Assembly: GCA_031291445.1 (NCBI GenBank)
Contig: JARLJA010000083.1
Location: 1 to 62,234, forward strand
From: Xanthobacteraceae bacterium
GTDB lineage: Bacteria > Pseudomonadota > Alphaproteobacteria > Rhizobiales > Xanthobacteraceae
DNA length: 62,234 nt
Direction: 5' to 3'
A program made the position numbers and the translations under genes. This document shows, piece after piece, positions 35,829 to 43,814 of this stretch. Each line of letters starts with the position of its first letter. Positions within the stretch are counted from its first letter, which is position 1. Below the pieces are notes generated by a model that searched no databases, had not been told where the DNA came from, and was given only the letters and a program-made list of their open reading frames with translations.

Positions 35829-36503
35829 TCAGGCGGCCGTCAATGCCGGCATTGACTTCCGGCGAGAGGCCGCGAGGCCCACCCCGGCGAATCCGAGAAT
35901 AATCATCCCCCAGGTGGAGAGCTCGGGAACCGCGGCCACCGACGTGATGGCGACGGAGAAGTCCACGGTGCAGTATCCGCATGGGCCAGCGGACCCGCCC
36001 GGGGACGACGAGGAGTCGCTCGGCCAGATCCAATTCGAAGTGCCGACGACGCCGCCCCATCCGTAGCTCGTCGCCTGAAGGACGCTGCCGGTCGGCTGGA
36101 CCCAGGCTTGAGGCGTCACCGCCGAATTGGCGTTGTTGTAGCTGCCAGACCAGGCGGACAGGTTCACGGGGTCGGTGGTGAGGGTCTGGCCTCCGTTGGC
36201 GAAGGAGAAGCCTGCGTCGCTCAGGTTCAGAACGGCGCTGAAACCTCCGGGGCCGCCATAGTTGATAGCCTCGATGTTCAGATAGTAGGTCGTGCCCGGT
36301 GTCAGGGCGGTAGGGGTCAAGGAGTAATTGGTGTACCAGGCGTTGCCGGAGCCGACGAGCGTGCCGAGCGACGTCGGACTGGTGCTGAGGTACGCGTAGA
36401 ACGCGTTGTCAGCCGTCAGATTGCCCGTGAGAGTGGTCGCCTGGGCGGCCGCGGCGGTTGCGGCTGAAATTGCCAGCGACAAGACCATTGAATTCAGTTT
36501 CAT
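35829..36503 (-). CDS. PEP-CTERM sorting-domain protein
   Basis: 224 residues. A Sec signal peptide (MKLNSMVLSLAISAATAAAA, cut near AQA-T) leads a secreted Gly/Ser/Asn/Thr-rich body. The C-terminus has the sorting signal VPELSTWGMIILGFAGVGL followed by AASRRK: a PExST motif (here PELST), a membrane span and a basic end. Such proteins are cut at the motif by an exosortase and often meet exopolysaccharide at the cell surface. No exosortase gene is in the window. GAGGA stands 5 bases ahead of the ATG. The gene is a separate unit with its own terminator. Confidence 0.87.
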   Translation of the reverse strand: MKLNSMVLSLAISAATAAAAQATTLTGNLTADNAFYAYLSTSPTSLGTLVGSGNAWYTNYSLTPTALTPGTTYYLNIEAINYGGPGGFSAVLNLSDAGFSFANGGQTLTTDPVNLSAWSGSYNNANSAVTPQAWVQPTGSVLQATSYGWGGVVGTSNWIWPSDSSSSPGGSAGPCGYCTVDFSVAITSVAAVPELSTWGMIILGFAGVGLAASRRKSMPALTAA

Positions 36504-36634
36504 GCGTCCTCGCCAAAATGCTGTTTAATAATCGGGCATCATATTACGGCCGGCTATATTAAATGCCGATGACAGTTCCGAATGCAGCGATGGATGATTG
36601 ATCCGGATCAAGTGCGTCGCCCATCCGGCGCGCT

Positions 36635-38218
36635 CTAATCGTTGCACTGCTCCAGGGCGCCGATCGGGGCGCGCCGCTTCGCCAGCAGGAAGGCGCGGAA
36701 CGCGTGGGTGCCGGAGGTCCCGAAGGTGGCCACGAAATGGCCGAGCGGCTTGATCTCCGCATAGAACGCCGCGAGGCGGTCGGTGCTGGCGCAGGACGTG
36801 ACGAACAGCACCGGCTCCGGCGCGGCGTCGGTCAGCGGATGCGCCGAATCGAAGTACGGATTGTCCGACGTGCCCCAGGACAGGATCGGCAGCGACTGGT
36901 CGCGGAGATAGTAGCGCAGCACGGCGATGTCGCCGCGGTTGTCGTTGGCGATGGCCGCGGGATGGACCTCGCGGGCGAGGTCGCCGACCCGCGCGGCGTA
37001 GGCCTGCCAGCCCAGCGTCCGCCGGTAGGGGTTCGAGAAGCCGGCGAATGACGCCGGGATGCGCAACGCCAGCGCGTCACCGGCGAGCAGCGTCGCCTGC
37101 ATCACCAGCCCGAGCGCGATGCTGGCCGGGAGCCAGCCCGTCCAGCGTTCGCGGAGCAACAGCGCGGCGGTGAGGATCAGCCCGGAAATCGCCGCCGGCG
37201 AGGCCCAGTTGGCATAGGCGCGGACCACCGTGGTGATCAGCGTCACGACCACCAGCGGCGTGACGTAGAACGCGACCATGAGGCGGTCGGGCTCGGTCAG
37301 CCGGTTGGTCCGCAGCCTGAACAGCGTGACGATCATGGTGGCGAACACCACCGGGCCGAACACGCCGAACTGCGACCCGAGGAATTCGGCCAGCCGGACG
37401 ATGCCCGGCTTGAACTCCTCGCCGAGCACGAGATCGGAGGTGTGCCACAGCGTGATGAAGCGGTGGCTCGCGTTCCAGACCAGGTTGGGGAGCACCACCA
37501 CGCTCGCCACGCCGAGCGCCGCCGCGAACGCCCGCGTCCGCAGCAGGTCGCGCGCCGGCCGGCTTGCCAGCGCCGCCAGCAGCATGCCGGGCAGGAAGTA
37601 GATCATGGCGTATTTCGACAGCAGGCCGAGGCCGATGGCGAGGCCCAGCACCAGCCCCCACCCCAGGGTGGGCGCGGCCAGAAGCCGGACATAGGCCAAC
37701 AGCGCCAGCGACCAGAACATCAGGAGCGGCACGTCGGTCGAGATCACGCGCGCCGAGAACACCACGCCCGTGGTCAGCGCGGTGAGCAGCGCGGCCCAGA
37801 ACGCCGTGCGTTCGTCGTAGAGGCGGCGGGCCGTGGCATAGACCAGCAGGCTGGTGATGAAATAGATCACCGGCGCGGGCGCACGGGTGCAGAATTCGCC
37901 ATCGCCGCAGATGTGCCGGGTGCCGGCCAGCAGCCAGGCCAGCAGCGGCGGCTTCGAGAAATAGCCGAAGGCGAGATCCTGCGCCCAATTCCAGTACTGC
38001 GCCTCGTCGTAGAACAGGTCGACCGCCGACACCGACAGCCCCGCCAGGCGCAGCGCGGTCAAGGCGGCGAGCAGGACGACGAGCAGGCCGAGCGAGGCGC
38101 GCGGCCAGGGCGCGCGCGCCGTCGCCGGCCCGTCGCCGGCCCGCGGCACGCCGGCATCCCCAGTTCCGGGGTCGCCGGTCACACGCGCGACCGCCTGCGG
38201 ATGGCCGTCAAGCTGCAT
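36635..38218 (-). CDS. GT39-family membrane glycosyltransferase (ArnT-like)
   Basis: 527 residues from ATG 38218, preceded by GAGGGGAG; a longer frame to 38476 has no similarity. VDLFYDEAQYWNWAQDLAFG and YFSKPPLLAWLL form the first periplasmic loop with the DE pair that is catalytic in this family. Around eleven spans follow, then a soluble periplasmic C-terminal domain of about 130 residues. ArnT-like enzymes move a sugar from undecaprenyl phosphate onto lipid A or other periplasmic targets. Which sugar cannot be told. Confidence 0.85.
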   Translation of the reverse strand: MQLDGHPQAVARVTGDPGTGDAGVPRAGDGPATARAPWPRASLGLLVVLLAALTALRLAGLSVSAVDLFYDEAQYWNWAQDLAFGYFSKPPLLAWLLAGTRHICGDGEFCTRAPAPVIYFITSLLVYATARRLYDERTAFWAALLTALTTGVVFSARVISTDVPLLMFWSLALLAYVRLLAAPTLGWGLVLGLAIGLGLLSKYAMIYFLPGMLLAALASRPARDLLRTRAFAAALGVASVVVLPNLVWNASHRFITLWHTSDLVLGEEFKPGIVRLAEFLGSQFGVFGPVVFATMIVTLFRLRTNRLTEPDRLMVAFYVTPLVVVTLITTVVRAYANWASPAAISGLILTAALLLRERWTGWLPASIALGLVMQATLLAGDALALRIPASFAGFSNPYRRTLGWQAYAARVGDLAREVHPAAIANDNRGDIAVLRYYLRDQSLPILSWGTSDNPYFDSAHPLTDAAPEPVLFVTSCASTDRLAAFYAEIKPLGHFVATFGTSGTHAFRAFLLAKRRAPIGALEQCND

Positions 38219-38520
38219 CGAATGGACTCCCCTCGGCAAGCCGGCAAGGGATACTGCCGGTTGCCGCCTTTGTCTCGCACCACCAACTATCACAAGGTTC
38301 GAGAGCGTTGCGCTGCGGCGTCTTGACCTGCCGGCCGGCGACGGTCCCACGAACGGATCTTTCGGCTTTCCGGTGCAGGGGCGCTGGCAAAGAAATGCGG
38401 TAAAACAATCGCTTAGGAATGTTCGCGGCTGAACGGGGGGCTTGACGGTGGTGGCGGGCGCGTCCATGGACAGCACGGGGCTCTTCAGCGGCCTCGCCGT
38501 CCATCACCGGGTCTCAAACC
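38219..38520. other. Intergenic region of 302 bases
   Basis: Divergent region between the GT39 gene and the RmlC-like gene. Its right third is the remnant of a regulator module described separately. The remainder holds no recognised gene. Confidence 0.5.
38421..38515 (+). pseudogene. Remnant of the MarR/NusG-like regulatory module
   Basis: 38448-38515 matches 53800-53867 of the intact NusG-like gene at 61 of 68 bases, in frame, reading VVAGASMDSTGLFSGLAVHH against VVAGAFMDSAGLFGGLADHH. Just before it, 38421-38438 (gttcgcggctgaacgggg) resembles the second operator of the intact module at 52731-52748. The pieces look like a copy of the module with the MarR gene and most of the antiterminator deleted, joined to the RmlC-like gene start. 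Confidence 0.7.
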
Positions 38521-39063
38521 ATGAAGTTCGAAGAGCTTCCAATCGGAGGCGCCTTTCGTATCACTGTCGAGACCATCACTGACGAGCGCGGTGCTTTCGG
38601 TCGCCGCTTTTGCGCCGACACGTTTCGCGGCCGCGGGCTGGAGGCTGACTTCGTCCAGCGGTCGATTTCGTTCAACCGCAAGGCCGGCACGCTGCGCGGC
38701 TTTCATTTTCAGGCGGCGCCCCATCTCGAAACCAGGCTGGTGCGCTGCACGCGCGGGGCTGTCTTCGACGTGATCGTCGATCTTCGCGATGGTTCGCCAA
38801 CCTATGGAACCTGGCATGCCGAGGAGCTGACGGAAGCCAATCGCGGCATTCTCTATGTGCCGAAGGGGGCCGCTCACGGTTTCCAGGCGATCGAGGACGA
38901 CTCGGAAGTCGACTACGAGATCACACCCGCCTATGTGCCGGGCCTGGAGCGCGGCTTCCGCTTCGATGATCCGGCGCTGTCGATCCCCTGGCCCGTCCGC
39001 GACATCATCATGTCCGATCGCGATCGCGCGCTGCCGCCGACGCATTCTGGAATCCTGCTGTGA
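38521..39063 (+). CDS. dTDP-4-dehydrorhamnose 3,5-epimerase-like protein (RmlC family)
   Basis: 180 residues, standard RmlC length. TLRGFHFQ with His62, TRGAVFDVIVDLRDGSPTYG, YVPKGAAHGFQ, and DYEITPAYVP with tyrosines 132 and 138, then DDPALSIPWP. The usual Lys of the KLVR motif is Arg72 here. The family epimerises C3 and/or C5 of 4-keto-6-deoxy nucleotide sugars. No RmlA, RmlB or RmlD is encoded in the window, and methyltransferases follow, so the substrate may be another 4-keto sugar. The start sits directly behind a truncated regulator copy and lacks a clear Shine-Dalgarno sequence. Confidence 0.87.
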   Translation: MKFEELPIGGAFRITVETITDERGAFGRRFCADTFRGRGLEADFVQRSISFNRKAGTLRGFHFQAAPHLETRLVRCTRGAVFDVIVDLRDGSPTYGTWHAEELTEANRGILYVPKGAAHGFQAIEDDSEVDYEITPAYVPGLERGFRFDDPALSIPWPVRDIIMSDRDRALPPTHSGILL

Positions 39064-39088
39064 CCGGACGCCACGCCTCGAGGGCATC

Positions 39089-39997
39089 GTGCGCGTTCTC
39101 CTGACCGGCGCGAGCGGCTTCGTCGGCCGCTGCGCGGCTGCCGCGCTGAGGGAGATGGGCCACTCCGTGGTCGCCGTGGTCAATTCGGGCGGCCGGGACG
39201 CGGACGGCGAGGTGCTGCGCGTCGATCTGCTGTCCGCCGGCACGGCAGGCCGCATCGCGGAGGCCGCCTCCGCCGACGCGCTGCTTCACCTGGCCTGGAC
39301 GACGCGTCACGGAGCGTACTGGAATGATCTGGCCAACCTGAGCTGGTTGGCGGCGACGGCGGAACTGGTCGCCGCCGTGGCGCGGCGCGGGACGCGCCGC
39401 GTCTGCGTCGTCGGAACGTGTTTCGAGTACGACTGGCCTGTCGACGGCGACTGCGACGAGGACGTCACGCCGACCGCGTCCCACACGGTTTACGATGCGG
39501 CCAAGACCGCCTGCCGGCTGGTGCTGGAGCAGCTGGCGCGCGACATGCACCTGTCGCTGGCATGGGCCAGGCTGTTCCATCTCTACGGTCCCGGCGAGCA
39601 TCCGGACCGGCTCGTCTCCTCGGTCTGCAGGGCGCTGGTGGCCGGACGGCCAGCCCGCTGTTCGTCGGGTTCGGGCTTGCGGGATTTCATGGACGTTCGC
39701 GATGCCGCCTCGGCACTTGCCCACCTGGTCACCGGCGATGTTCGGGGCATCGTCAATGTCGCATCCGGCGAGACCGTGCGTATTCGGGACGTCGCGGTCA
39801 CGTTGGGAGACCTTGCGGGGCGGCCGGAGCTGGTCGCGGTCGGCGAGCTCCCTGACCGCCCCGACGAGCCGCCCCGGATCACGGCGTCGACCTCGCGCCT
39901 GAATCGCGAAGTCGGCTTCCAGCCGGAGCATCGGCTCAGGGATGGACTGAACGATGCCCTGACCTACTGGACGAAGGAGAGAGATCGACATGGGTAG
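39089..39997 (+). CDS. NAD(P)-dependent sugar epimerase/dehydratase (SDR)
   Basis: 302 residues from GTG 39089 with GAGGGC upstream. VRVLLTGASGFVGRCAAAAL is the Rossmann loop, LLHLAWTTRHGAYWNDLANL, VVGTCFEYDW with the catalytic threonine region and VYDAAKTACRLVLEQL giving Tyr-x3-Lys. The HLAW and GTCFEYDW blocks occur in CDP/dTDP-4-keto-sugar reductases of O-antigen and branched-sugar pathways. It likely reduces a 4-keto group after epimerisation and methylation. Its end overlaps the next gene by 8 bases. Confidence 0.82.
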   Translation: MRVLLTGASGFVGRCAAAALREMGHSVVAVVNSGGRDADGEVLRVDLLSAGTAGRIAEAASADALLHLAWTTRHGAYWNDLANLSWLAATAELVAAVARRGTRRVCVVGTCFEYDWPVDGDCDEDVTPTASHTVYDAAKTACRLVLEQLARDMHLSLAWARLFHLYGPGEHPDRLVSSVCRALVAGRPARCSSGSGLRDFMDVRDAASALAHLVTGDVRGIVNVASGETVRIRDVAVTLGDLAGRPELVAVGELPDRPDEPPRITASTSRLNREVGFQPEHRLRDGLNDALTYWTKERDRHG

Positions 39998-41159
39998 TTG
40001 CTGCCCGGTATGTCGCGCGGACGCGGGTGAGCGGCTGCTTGGCGCCGGAAATGTGCCGATCATGATGCATCGCCTCCATGCGACCGCGGAGGCGGCGCGC
40101 AAGGCCGCACGTGGGACGCTGGATCTGCTTCGGTGCCACTCGTGTGGCCTGGTGTGGAACGCGGCGTTCGACCCCGAGCGACTGCGGTATGATGCGAGCT
40201 ACGAGAACAGCCAGGCCCATTCTCCCGCCTTTCTCGATCATATGCGTGCGCGCGCGGACGCGATTCTGAAGGCGATCCCCCGGGGCGAGGATCTGGACTG
40301 TCTCGAGGTGGGGTGCGGACAAGGCGAATTTCTCGATTGCGTCGTCGAACGCGCCGGCGGACGTCTTCGGCATGCCGAAGGCTTCGATCCGGCTTTCCGC
40401 AGGCAGCCGGGGAAGACGTCGACATACGAAATCCACAAGGCTCAATTCGATGGCCACACCGCCGGACTGCTCGTGAACCCGCCGAACGTGGTGGTGACCC
40501 GACACACCATCGAACACGTTGCCGACCCGGTGGGGTTCCTGGCATCCATCCGCGAGGCGCTGGGGCCCCGCTCCCGGGCGCTGATGTGCGTCGAGACGCC
40601 GGACGTCGACTGGATTCTCGAAAACAACGCGGTGCATGATTTCTTCTACGAGCATTGTTGCATCTTCACGTCCGCGGCACTCGCGATCGCGCTGCAGCGC
40701 GCCGGCTTCGAGGGTGCGGCGGTGGATCGGGTGTTCGGCCGGCAGTATCTGTGGGCCACCGCGAGGGCCGGTGCCGGGCGTGAGCGACCGCTGCCCGCGG
40801 CGGCAGCTCGGCCGGTCGCGCACACCGACCTGAAAAACGGTTTCGTCCAATTCTGGACGGAGCAGGTTCGTGCGGCGCGCGAACGCGGACCCGTCGCGCT
40901 GTGGGGGGCGGGTGCCAAGGGGGGTACCTTCGCGCTGCTCGTCGACGCGGCCGGGGAGTTGATCGACCACGCCATCGACATCAATCCCGGGAAACAGGGG
41001 CACTATCTGCCCGGCTCAGGCCTGCCGGTGGTGTCGCCGGGGGCGTCCGCCACGCGTCGACCCGCAACGGTGTTCGTGATGAATCCGGTCTATCTCGATG
41101 AGATCGGCAAGGTTGCATCGGCCGCCGGAATCCAGGCCGATCTCATCCCGGTCAACTGA
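39990..41159 (+). CDS. Zinc-ribbon SAM methyltransferase (sugar C-methyltransferase type)
   Basis: 389 residues. An N-terminal zinc ribbon (CCPVCRADAG, then LLRCHSCGLVWN), a SAM domain with CLEVGCGQGEFLDCVVERAG, VVVTRHTIEHVADPVGFLA, and a C-terminal part with VALWGAGAKGGTFALLVDAA. This three-part layout is that of NDP-sugar C-methyltransferases such as TylCIII/EvaC, though the ribbon spacing differs. It would put a methyl branch on a keto sugar. It starts by overlap with the SDR gene. Confidence 0.82.
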   Translation: MGSCCPVCRADAGERLLGAGNVPIMMHRLHATAEAARKAARGTLDLLRCHSCGLVWNAAFDPERLRYDASYENSQAHSPAFLDHMRARADAILKAIPRGEDLDCLEVGCGQGEFLDCVVERAGGRLRHAEGFDPAFRRQPGKTSTYEIHKAQFDGHTAGLLVNPPNVVVTRHTIEHVADPVGFLASIREALGPRSRALMCVETPDVDWILENNAVHDFFYEHCCIFTSAALAIALQRAGFEGAAVDRVFGRQYLWATARAGAGRERPLPAAAARPVAHTDLKNGFVQFWTEQVRAARERGPVALWGAGAKGGTFALLVDAAGELIDHAIDINPGKQGHYLPGSGLPVVSPGASATRRPATVFVMNPVYLDEIGKVASAAGIQADLIPVN

Positions 41160-41186
41160 CTGGATCCGGCTCGAAAGGTGGCCATC

Positions 41187-41945
41187 ATGAGCGAGTATCA
41201 GGCGTTTGCCCGTGACCGGCAGAGCGAAATCGAGAGGATGTCGCACGACGCCGATCTTCGCCGCCTGTCGCGGGCATGGATGGATCGCGCGCAGGGCGCC
41301 CGCTATCCCTATCACTTCGAATGGCTGGGACGGCCCATCATCCAGTATCCGCAGGATATCGTGGCGATGCAGGAGATCATCTGGACGGTGAAGCCGGATC
41401 TCATCATCGAAACCGGTATCGCCCACGGCGGATCGCTGATCTTCTCGGCGTCGATGCTGGCGCTGAACGGGCTTTGTGGCGGTCCGCAGGGCGCCGAAGT
41501 GATCGGCGTGGACATCGATATCCGGGCTCACAACCGCTCGGCGATCGAGGCGCATCCGCTGGCTTCGCGCATATCGATGATCGAGGGGTCGAGCACCGAC
41601 GCCGACGTCGTGGCGCGCATCAGGGCGAAGGCCGAAGGCAAGCGGAGCGTCCTGGTGCAGCTGGACAGCAATCACGCCCACGATCACGTGCTCGCCGAGC
41701 TCCATGCCTATGCGCCCATGGTGAGCGTCGGCAGCTATTGCGTGGTGTTCGACACCGTCGTCGAGGACTTGCCGGAGGAAATATTCGTGGATCGGCCGTG
41801 GGGGCGGGGAAACAACGCCAAGACCGCGGTCGCCGAGTTCCTGCGGTCAGGCGACGGCCTGAAGTTCGAGAGCGATGCGACCGTGCACACCAAGCTGATG
41901 GTCACGGTGGCGCCCGATGGCTACCTCAAGCGGATGGCGACGTGA
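41187..41945 (+). CDS. CmcI-type methyltransferase/hydroxylase family protein
   Basis: 252 residues from ATG 41187, with AGGTGG 5 bases upstream. LIIETGIAHGGSLIFSASML is the SAM-binding loop, VIGVDIDIRAHNR the acidic strand, and LVQLDSNHAHDHVLAELHAY and YCVVFDTVVEDLP the catalytic region of PF04989. Members include cephalosporin 7-hydroxylase CmcI and rhamnosyl O-methyltransferases of mycobacteria. In a sugar locus an O-methyltransferase role is more likely. Soluble and complete. Confidence 0.86.
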   Translation: MSEYQAFARDRQSEIERMSHDADLRRLSRAWMDRAQGARYPYHFEWLGRPIIQYPQDIVAMQEIIWTVKPDLIIETGIAHGGSLIFSASMLALNGLCGGPQGAEVIGVDIDIRAHNRSAIEAHPLASRISMIEGSSTDADVVARIRAKAEGKRSVLVQLDSNHAHDHVLAELHAYAPMVSVGSYCVVFDTVVEDLPEEIFVDRPWGRGNNAKTAVAEFLRSGDGLKFESDATVHTKLMVTVAPDGYLKRMAT

Positions 41946-41970
41946 GGGGCGAGGAGATCAGGAGATTGCT

Positions 41971-42174
41971 ATGAATATTTTCGCTACTGGCATCCGGATC
42001 GAAGGTCATGCGACATCCCGGGAGGCGACGCCGCCCGGGGCGCTCGCGCGGAACGGCGAGCCGTCGGCATTTCGCCATTGCGGTTTCCTGCCGCCGATGA
42101 ATGCGCTGCGCGACACAATGCAGCTTGGGGAGCTGCGGCAGTCCGGTCGCGCGCCGTGGCGGACATGGGGCTGA
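41971..42174 (+). CDS. Small open frame, unknown
   Basis: 67 codons from ATG 41971, which has a strong Shine-Dalgarno sequence (caggagattgct before the ATG). Its stop lies 2 bases before the probable start of the next methyltransferase gene, so it could be a coupled small protein or a leader. The peptide (starting MNIFATGIRIEGHATS) is not recognised and has no membrane span. It may equally be a decayed gene end. Confidence 0.35.
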   Translation: MNIFATGIRIEGHATSREATPPGALARNGEPSAFRHCGFLPPMNALRDTMQLGELRQSGRAPWRTWG

Positions 42175-42176
42175 GC

Positions 42177-43457
42177 ATGGCGCCAGCCGGCCCGATGTGC
42201 CGCTCGTGCGGGGCGCCGCTGTCGACCGTCGTCGTCGACCTCGGCATGACGCCGGTTGCGAATGCCTTCGTGCGGGCCGATCGAGCGTCATTCAGCGAAA
42301 AAATCTATCCGCTCAAGTGCTTCGTCTGCGATGGGTGCTGGCTGGTTCAACTCGATGATCTCGAGACGCCGCAATCCCACTTTCACGGCGACTACATCTA
42401 CTTCTCGTCGTTCTCGGACAGCTGGCTCGCGCATGCGAAGGCCTTCGTCGAAAACGCGATCGCGCGATGGTCGCTGGGGCCGGCGTCGCGCGTCGTCGAG
42501 GTCGCGAGCAACGACGGCTACCTGCTGCAGTATTTCGTCGCGCGCGGCATTCCGGCTCTCGGCGTCGACCCGGCGGCCAACTGCGCGCGGGCGGCCTGGG
42601 ACCTGCGGCAGGTTCCGACGGAGGTCGTGTTCTTCGGTTCGGAAACCGCGGCGAAGCTGCGGGCGGAGGGCGGCGCCGCCGACCTGATCATCGCCAACAA
42701 CGTTCTGGCCCATGTGCCGGACGTCAACGATTTCGTCGCCGGCTTCCGGATCCTGCTCGGCGACGAGGGTGTCGCGACGTTCGAGTTTCCCCACGTCCTC
42801 GAAATGATCGCCAGGAACGAGTTCGACACCATCTACCACGAGCACTATTCCTACCCGTCGCTGCTGGCGCTGGAGCCGCTGTTCGCCCGGCACGGCCTGG
42901 CGATCGTCGACGTGGAGCGACTGAAGACGCATGGCGGATCGCTGCGGATCCACGTGCGTCATGCAGCTTCGGGTGGATCGCCGGCACCGGCGGTGGCCGC
43001 GGTGCTGCGCGACGAGCGGGCCGCCGGGCTCGACAGCAAGGCGACGTATGTGGCGTTCGAGTCCACCGTGCGCGCCTCCAAGCGCGCGCTGCTTCGCCTG
43101 CTGGTCCGACTGATCGACGAGGGCAGGACCATCGCCGCCTATGGTGCGCCGGCGAAGGGCAACACCCTGCTGAACTATTGCGGCATCGGCCGCGACTTCA
43201 TCGACTTCACCGTCGACCGCAATGTTCACAAGCAGGGCCTGCTGCTGCCGGGAACCCGCATTCCGGTGTTGGCGCCCGATGAGATCTGGCGCCGGCGTCC
43301 CGATTACGTGCTGATCCTGCCCTGGAACCTGCGCGAGGAAATCACCGCCCAGCTCGCCGCGATCGGTGAGTGGGGCGGGCGGTTCATCATTCCGATTCCC
43401 ACGCCCGTCGTGCTCGACAGCCGGGGCATCGCGGATCCTACCGATACGGCATCCTGA
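42177..43457 (+). CDS. Zinc-ribbon sugar C-methyltransferase (TylCIII/EvaC type)
   Basis: 426 residues from ATG 42177 (ATG 42165 possible). MCRSCGAPLSTVVVDLGMTP begins the zinc-binding domain, with PLKCFVCDGCWLVQL closing it. VVEVASNDGYLLQYFVARGI is SAM motif I, LIIANNVLAHVPDVNDFV motif II, and EFDTIYHEHYSYPSLLAL carries the Tyr/His residues used as the base in this family. AAYGAPAKGNTLLNYCGIG is the C-terminal nucleotide-sugar-binding part. It is a canonical enzyme of branched deoxysugar synthesis, adding a methyl group at C3 of an NDP-4-keto sugar. Confidence 0.9.
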   Translation: MAPAGPMCRSCGAPLSTVVVDLGMTPVANAFVRADRASFSEKIYPLKCFVCDGCWLVQLDDLETPQSHFHGDYIYFSSFSDSWLAHAKAFVENAIARWSLGPASRVVEVASNDGYLLQYFVARGIPALGVDPAANCARAAWDLRQVPTEVVFFGSETAAKLRAEGGAADLIIANNVLAHVPDVNDFVAGFRILLGDEGVATFEFPHVLEMIARNEFDTIYHEHYSYPSLLALEPLFARHGLAIVDVERLKTHGGSLRIHVRHAASGGSPAPAVAAVLRDERAAGLDSKATYVAFESTVRASKRALLRLLVRLIDEGRTIAAYGAPAKGNTLLNYCGIGRDFIDFTVDRNVHKQGLLLPGTRIPVLAPDEIWRRRPDYVLILPWNLREEITAQLAAIGEWGGRFIIPIPTPVVLDSRGIADPTDTAS

Positions 43458-43814
43458 GCGTCTGACCGAATATGCAGCGAGCATTTTCAAGATGTTGCGA
43501 TTGCTGTTTTTTCCGTCATGGCCGGGCTTGTCCCGGCCATCCACGTCTTTCTTGCGGCCGTGCCGTTAAGACGTGGATGCCCGGCAGACCTTAGTCCTAG
43601 CGATCCGTCGAAGACGGATCGCGCTGGCCGGGCATGACGAGTTCATCAGTAACGGCCTGATTTTATTGGCTGCAATTTTGAGTCAGACTCTGAGAATCTC
43701 GACCGGCGCCGGGATCGAGCGATAAATCCATCGGTCGTCGCCGGGGCCCCATCCGCGACCTCGCCGGGCGCTGGTGCCGGAGCGGGCGCGGTTTGCGCCT
43801 GGAACGGAACCGGT
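43458..43814. other. Intergenic region of 357 bases
   Basis: Most of it is a palindromic repeat at 43515-43640. The rest, up to the end of the GT2 gene, shows no gene or clear signal. It separates two convergent gene runs. Confidence 0.6.
43515..43640. repeat. Palindromic repeat element
   Basis: First stem atggccggg/cccggccat at 43518-43540, second stem gatccgtc/gacggatc at 43602-43620, with outer ends gtcatggccggg and ccgggcatgac complementary. The whole 126 bases can fold on itself and stands between convergent genes, where it may end transcription. Confidence 0.7.

Noticed and set aside
38521-39063. Naming the gene rfbC/rmlC and inferring dTDP-L-rhamnose
   Set aside because: RmlA, RmlB and RmlD are absent here and the KLVR lysine is replaced by Arg, so only the family is assigned.
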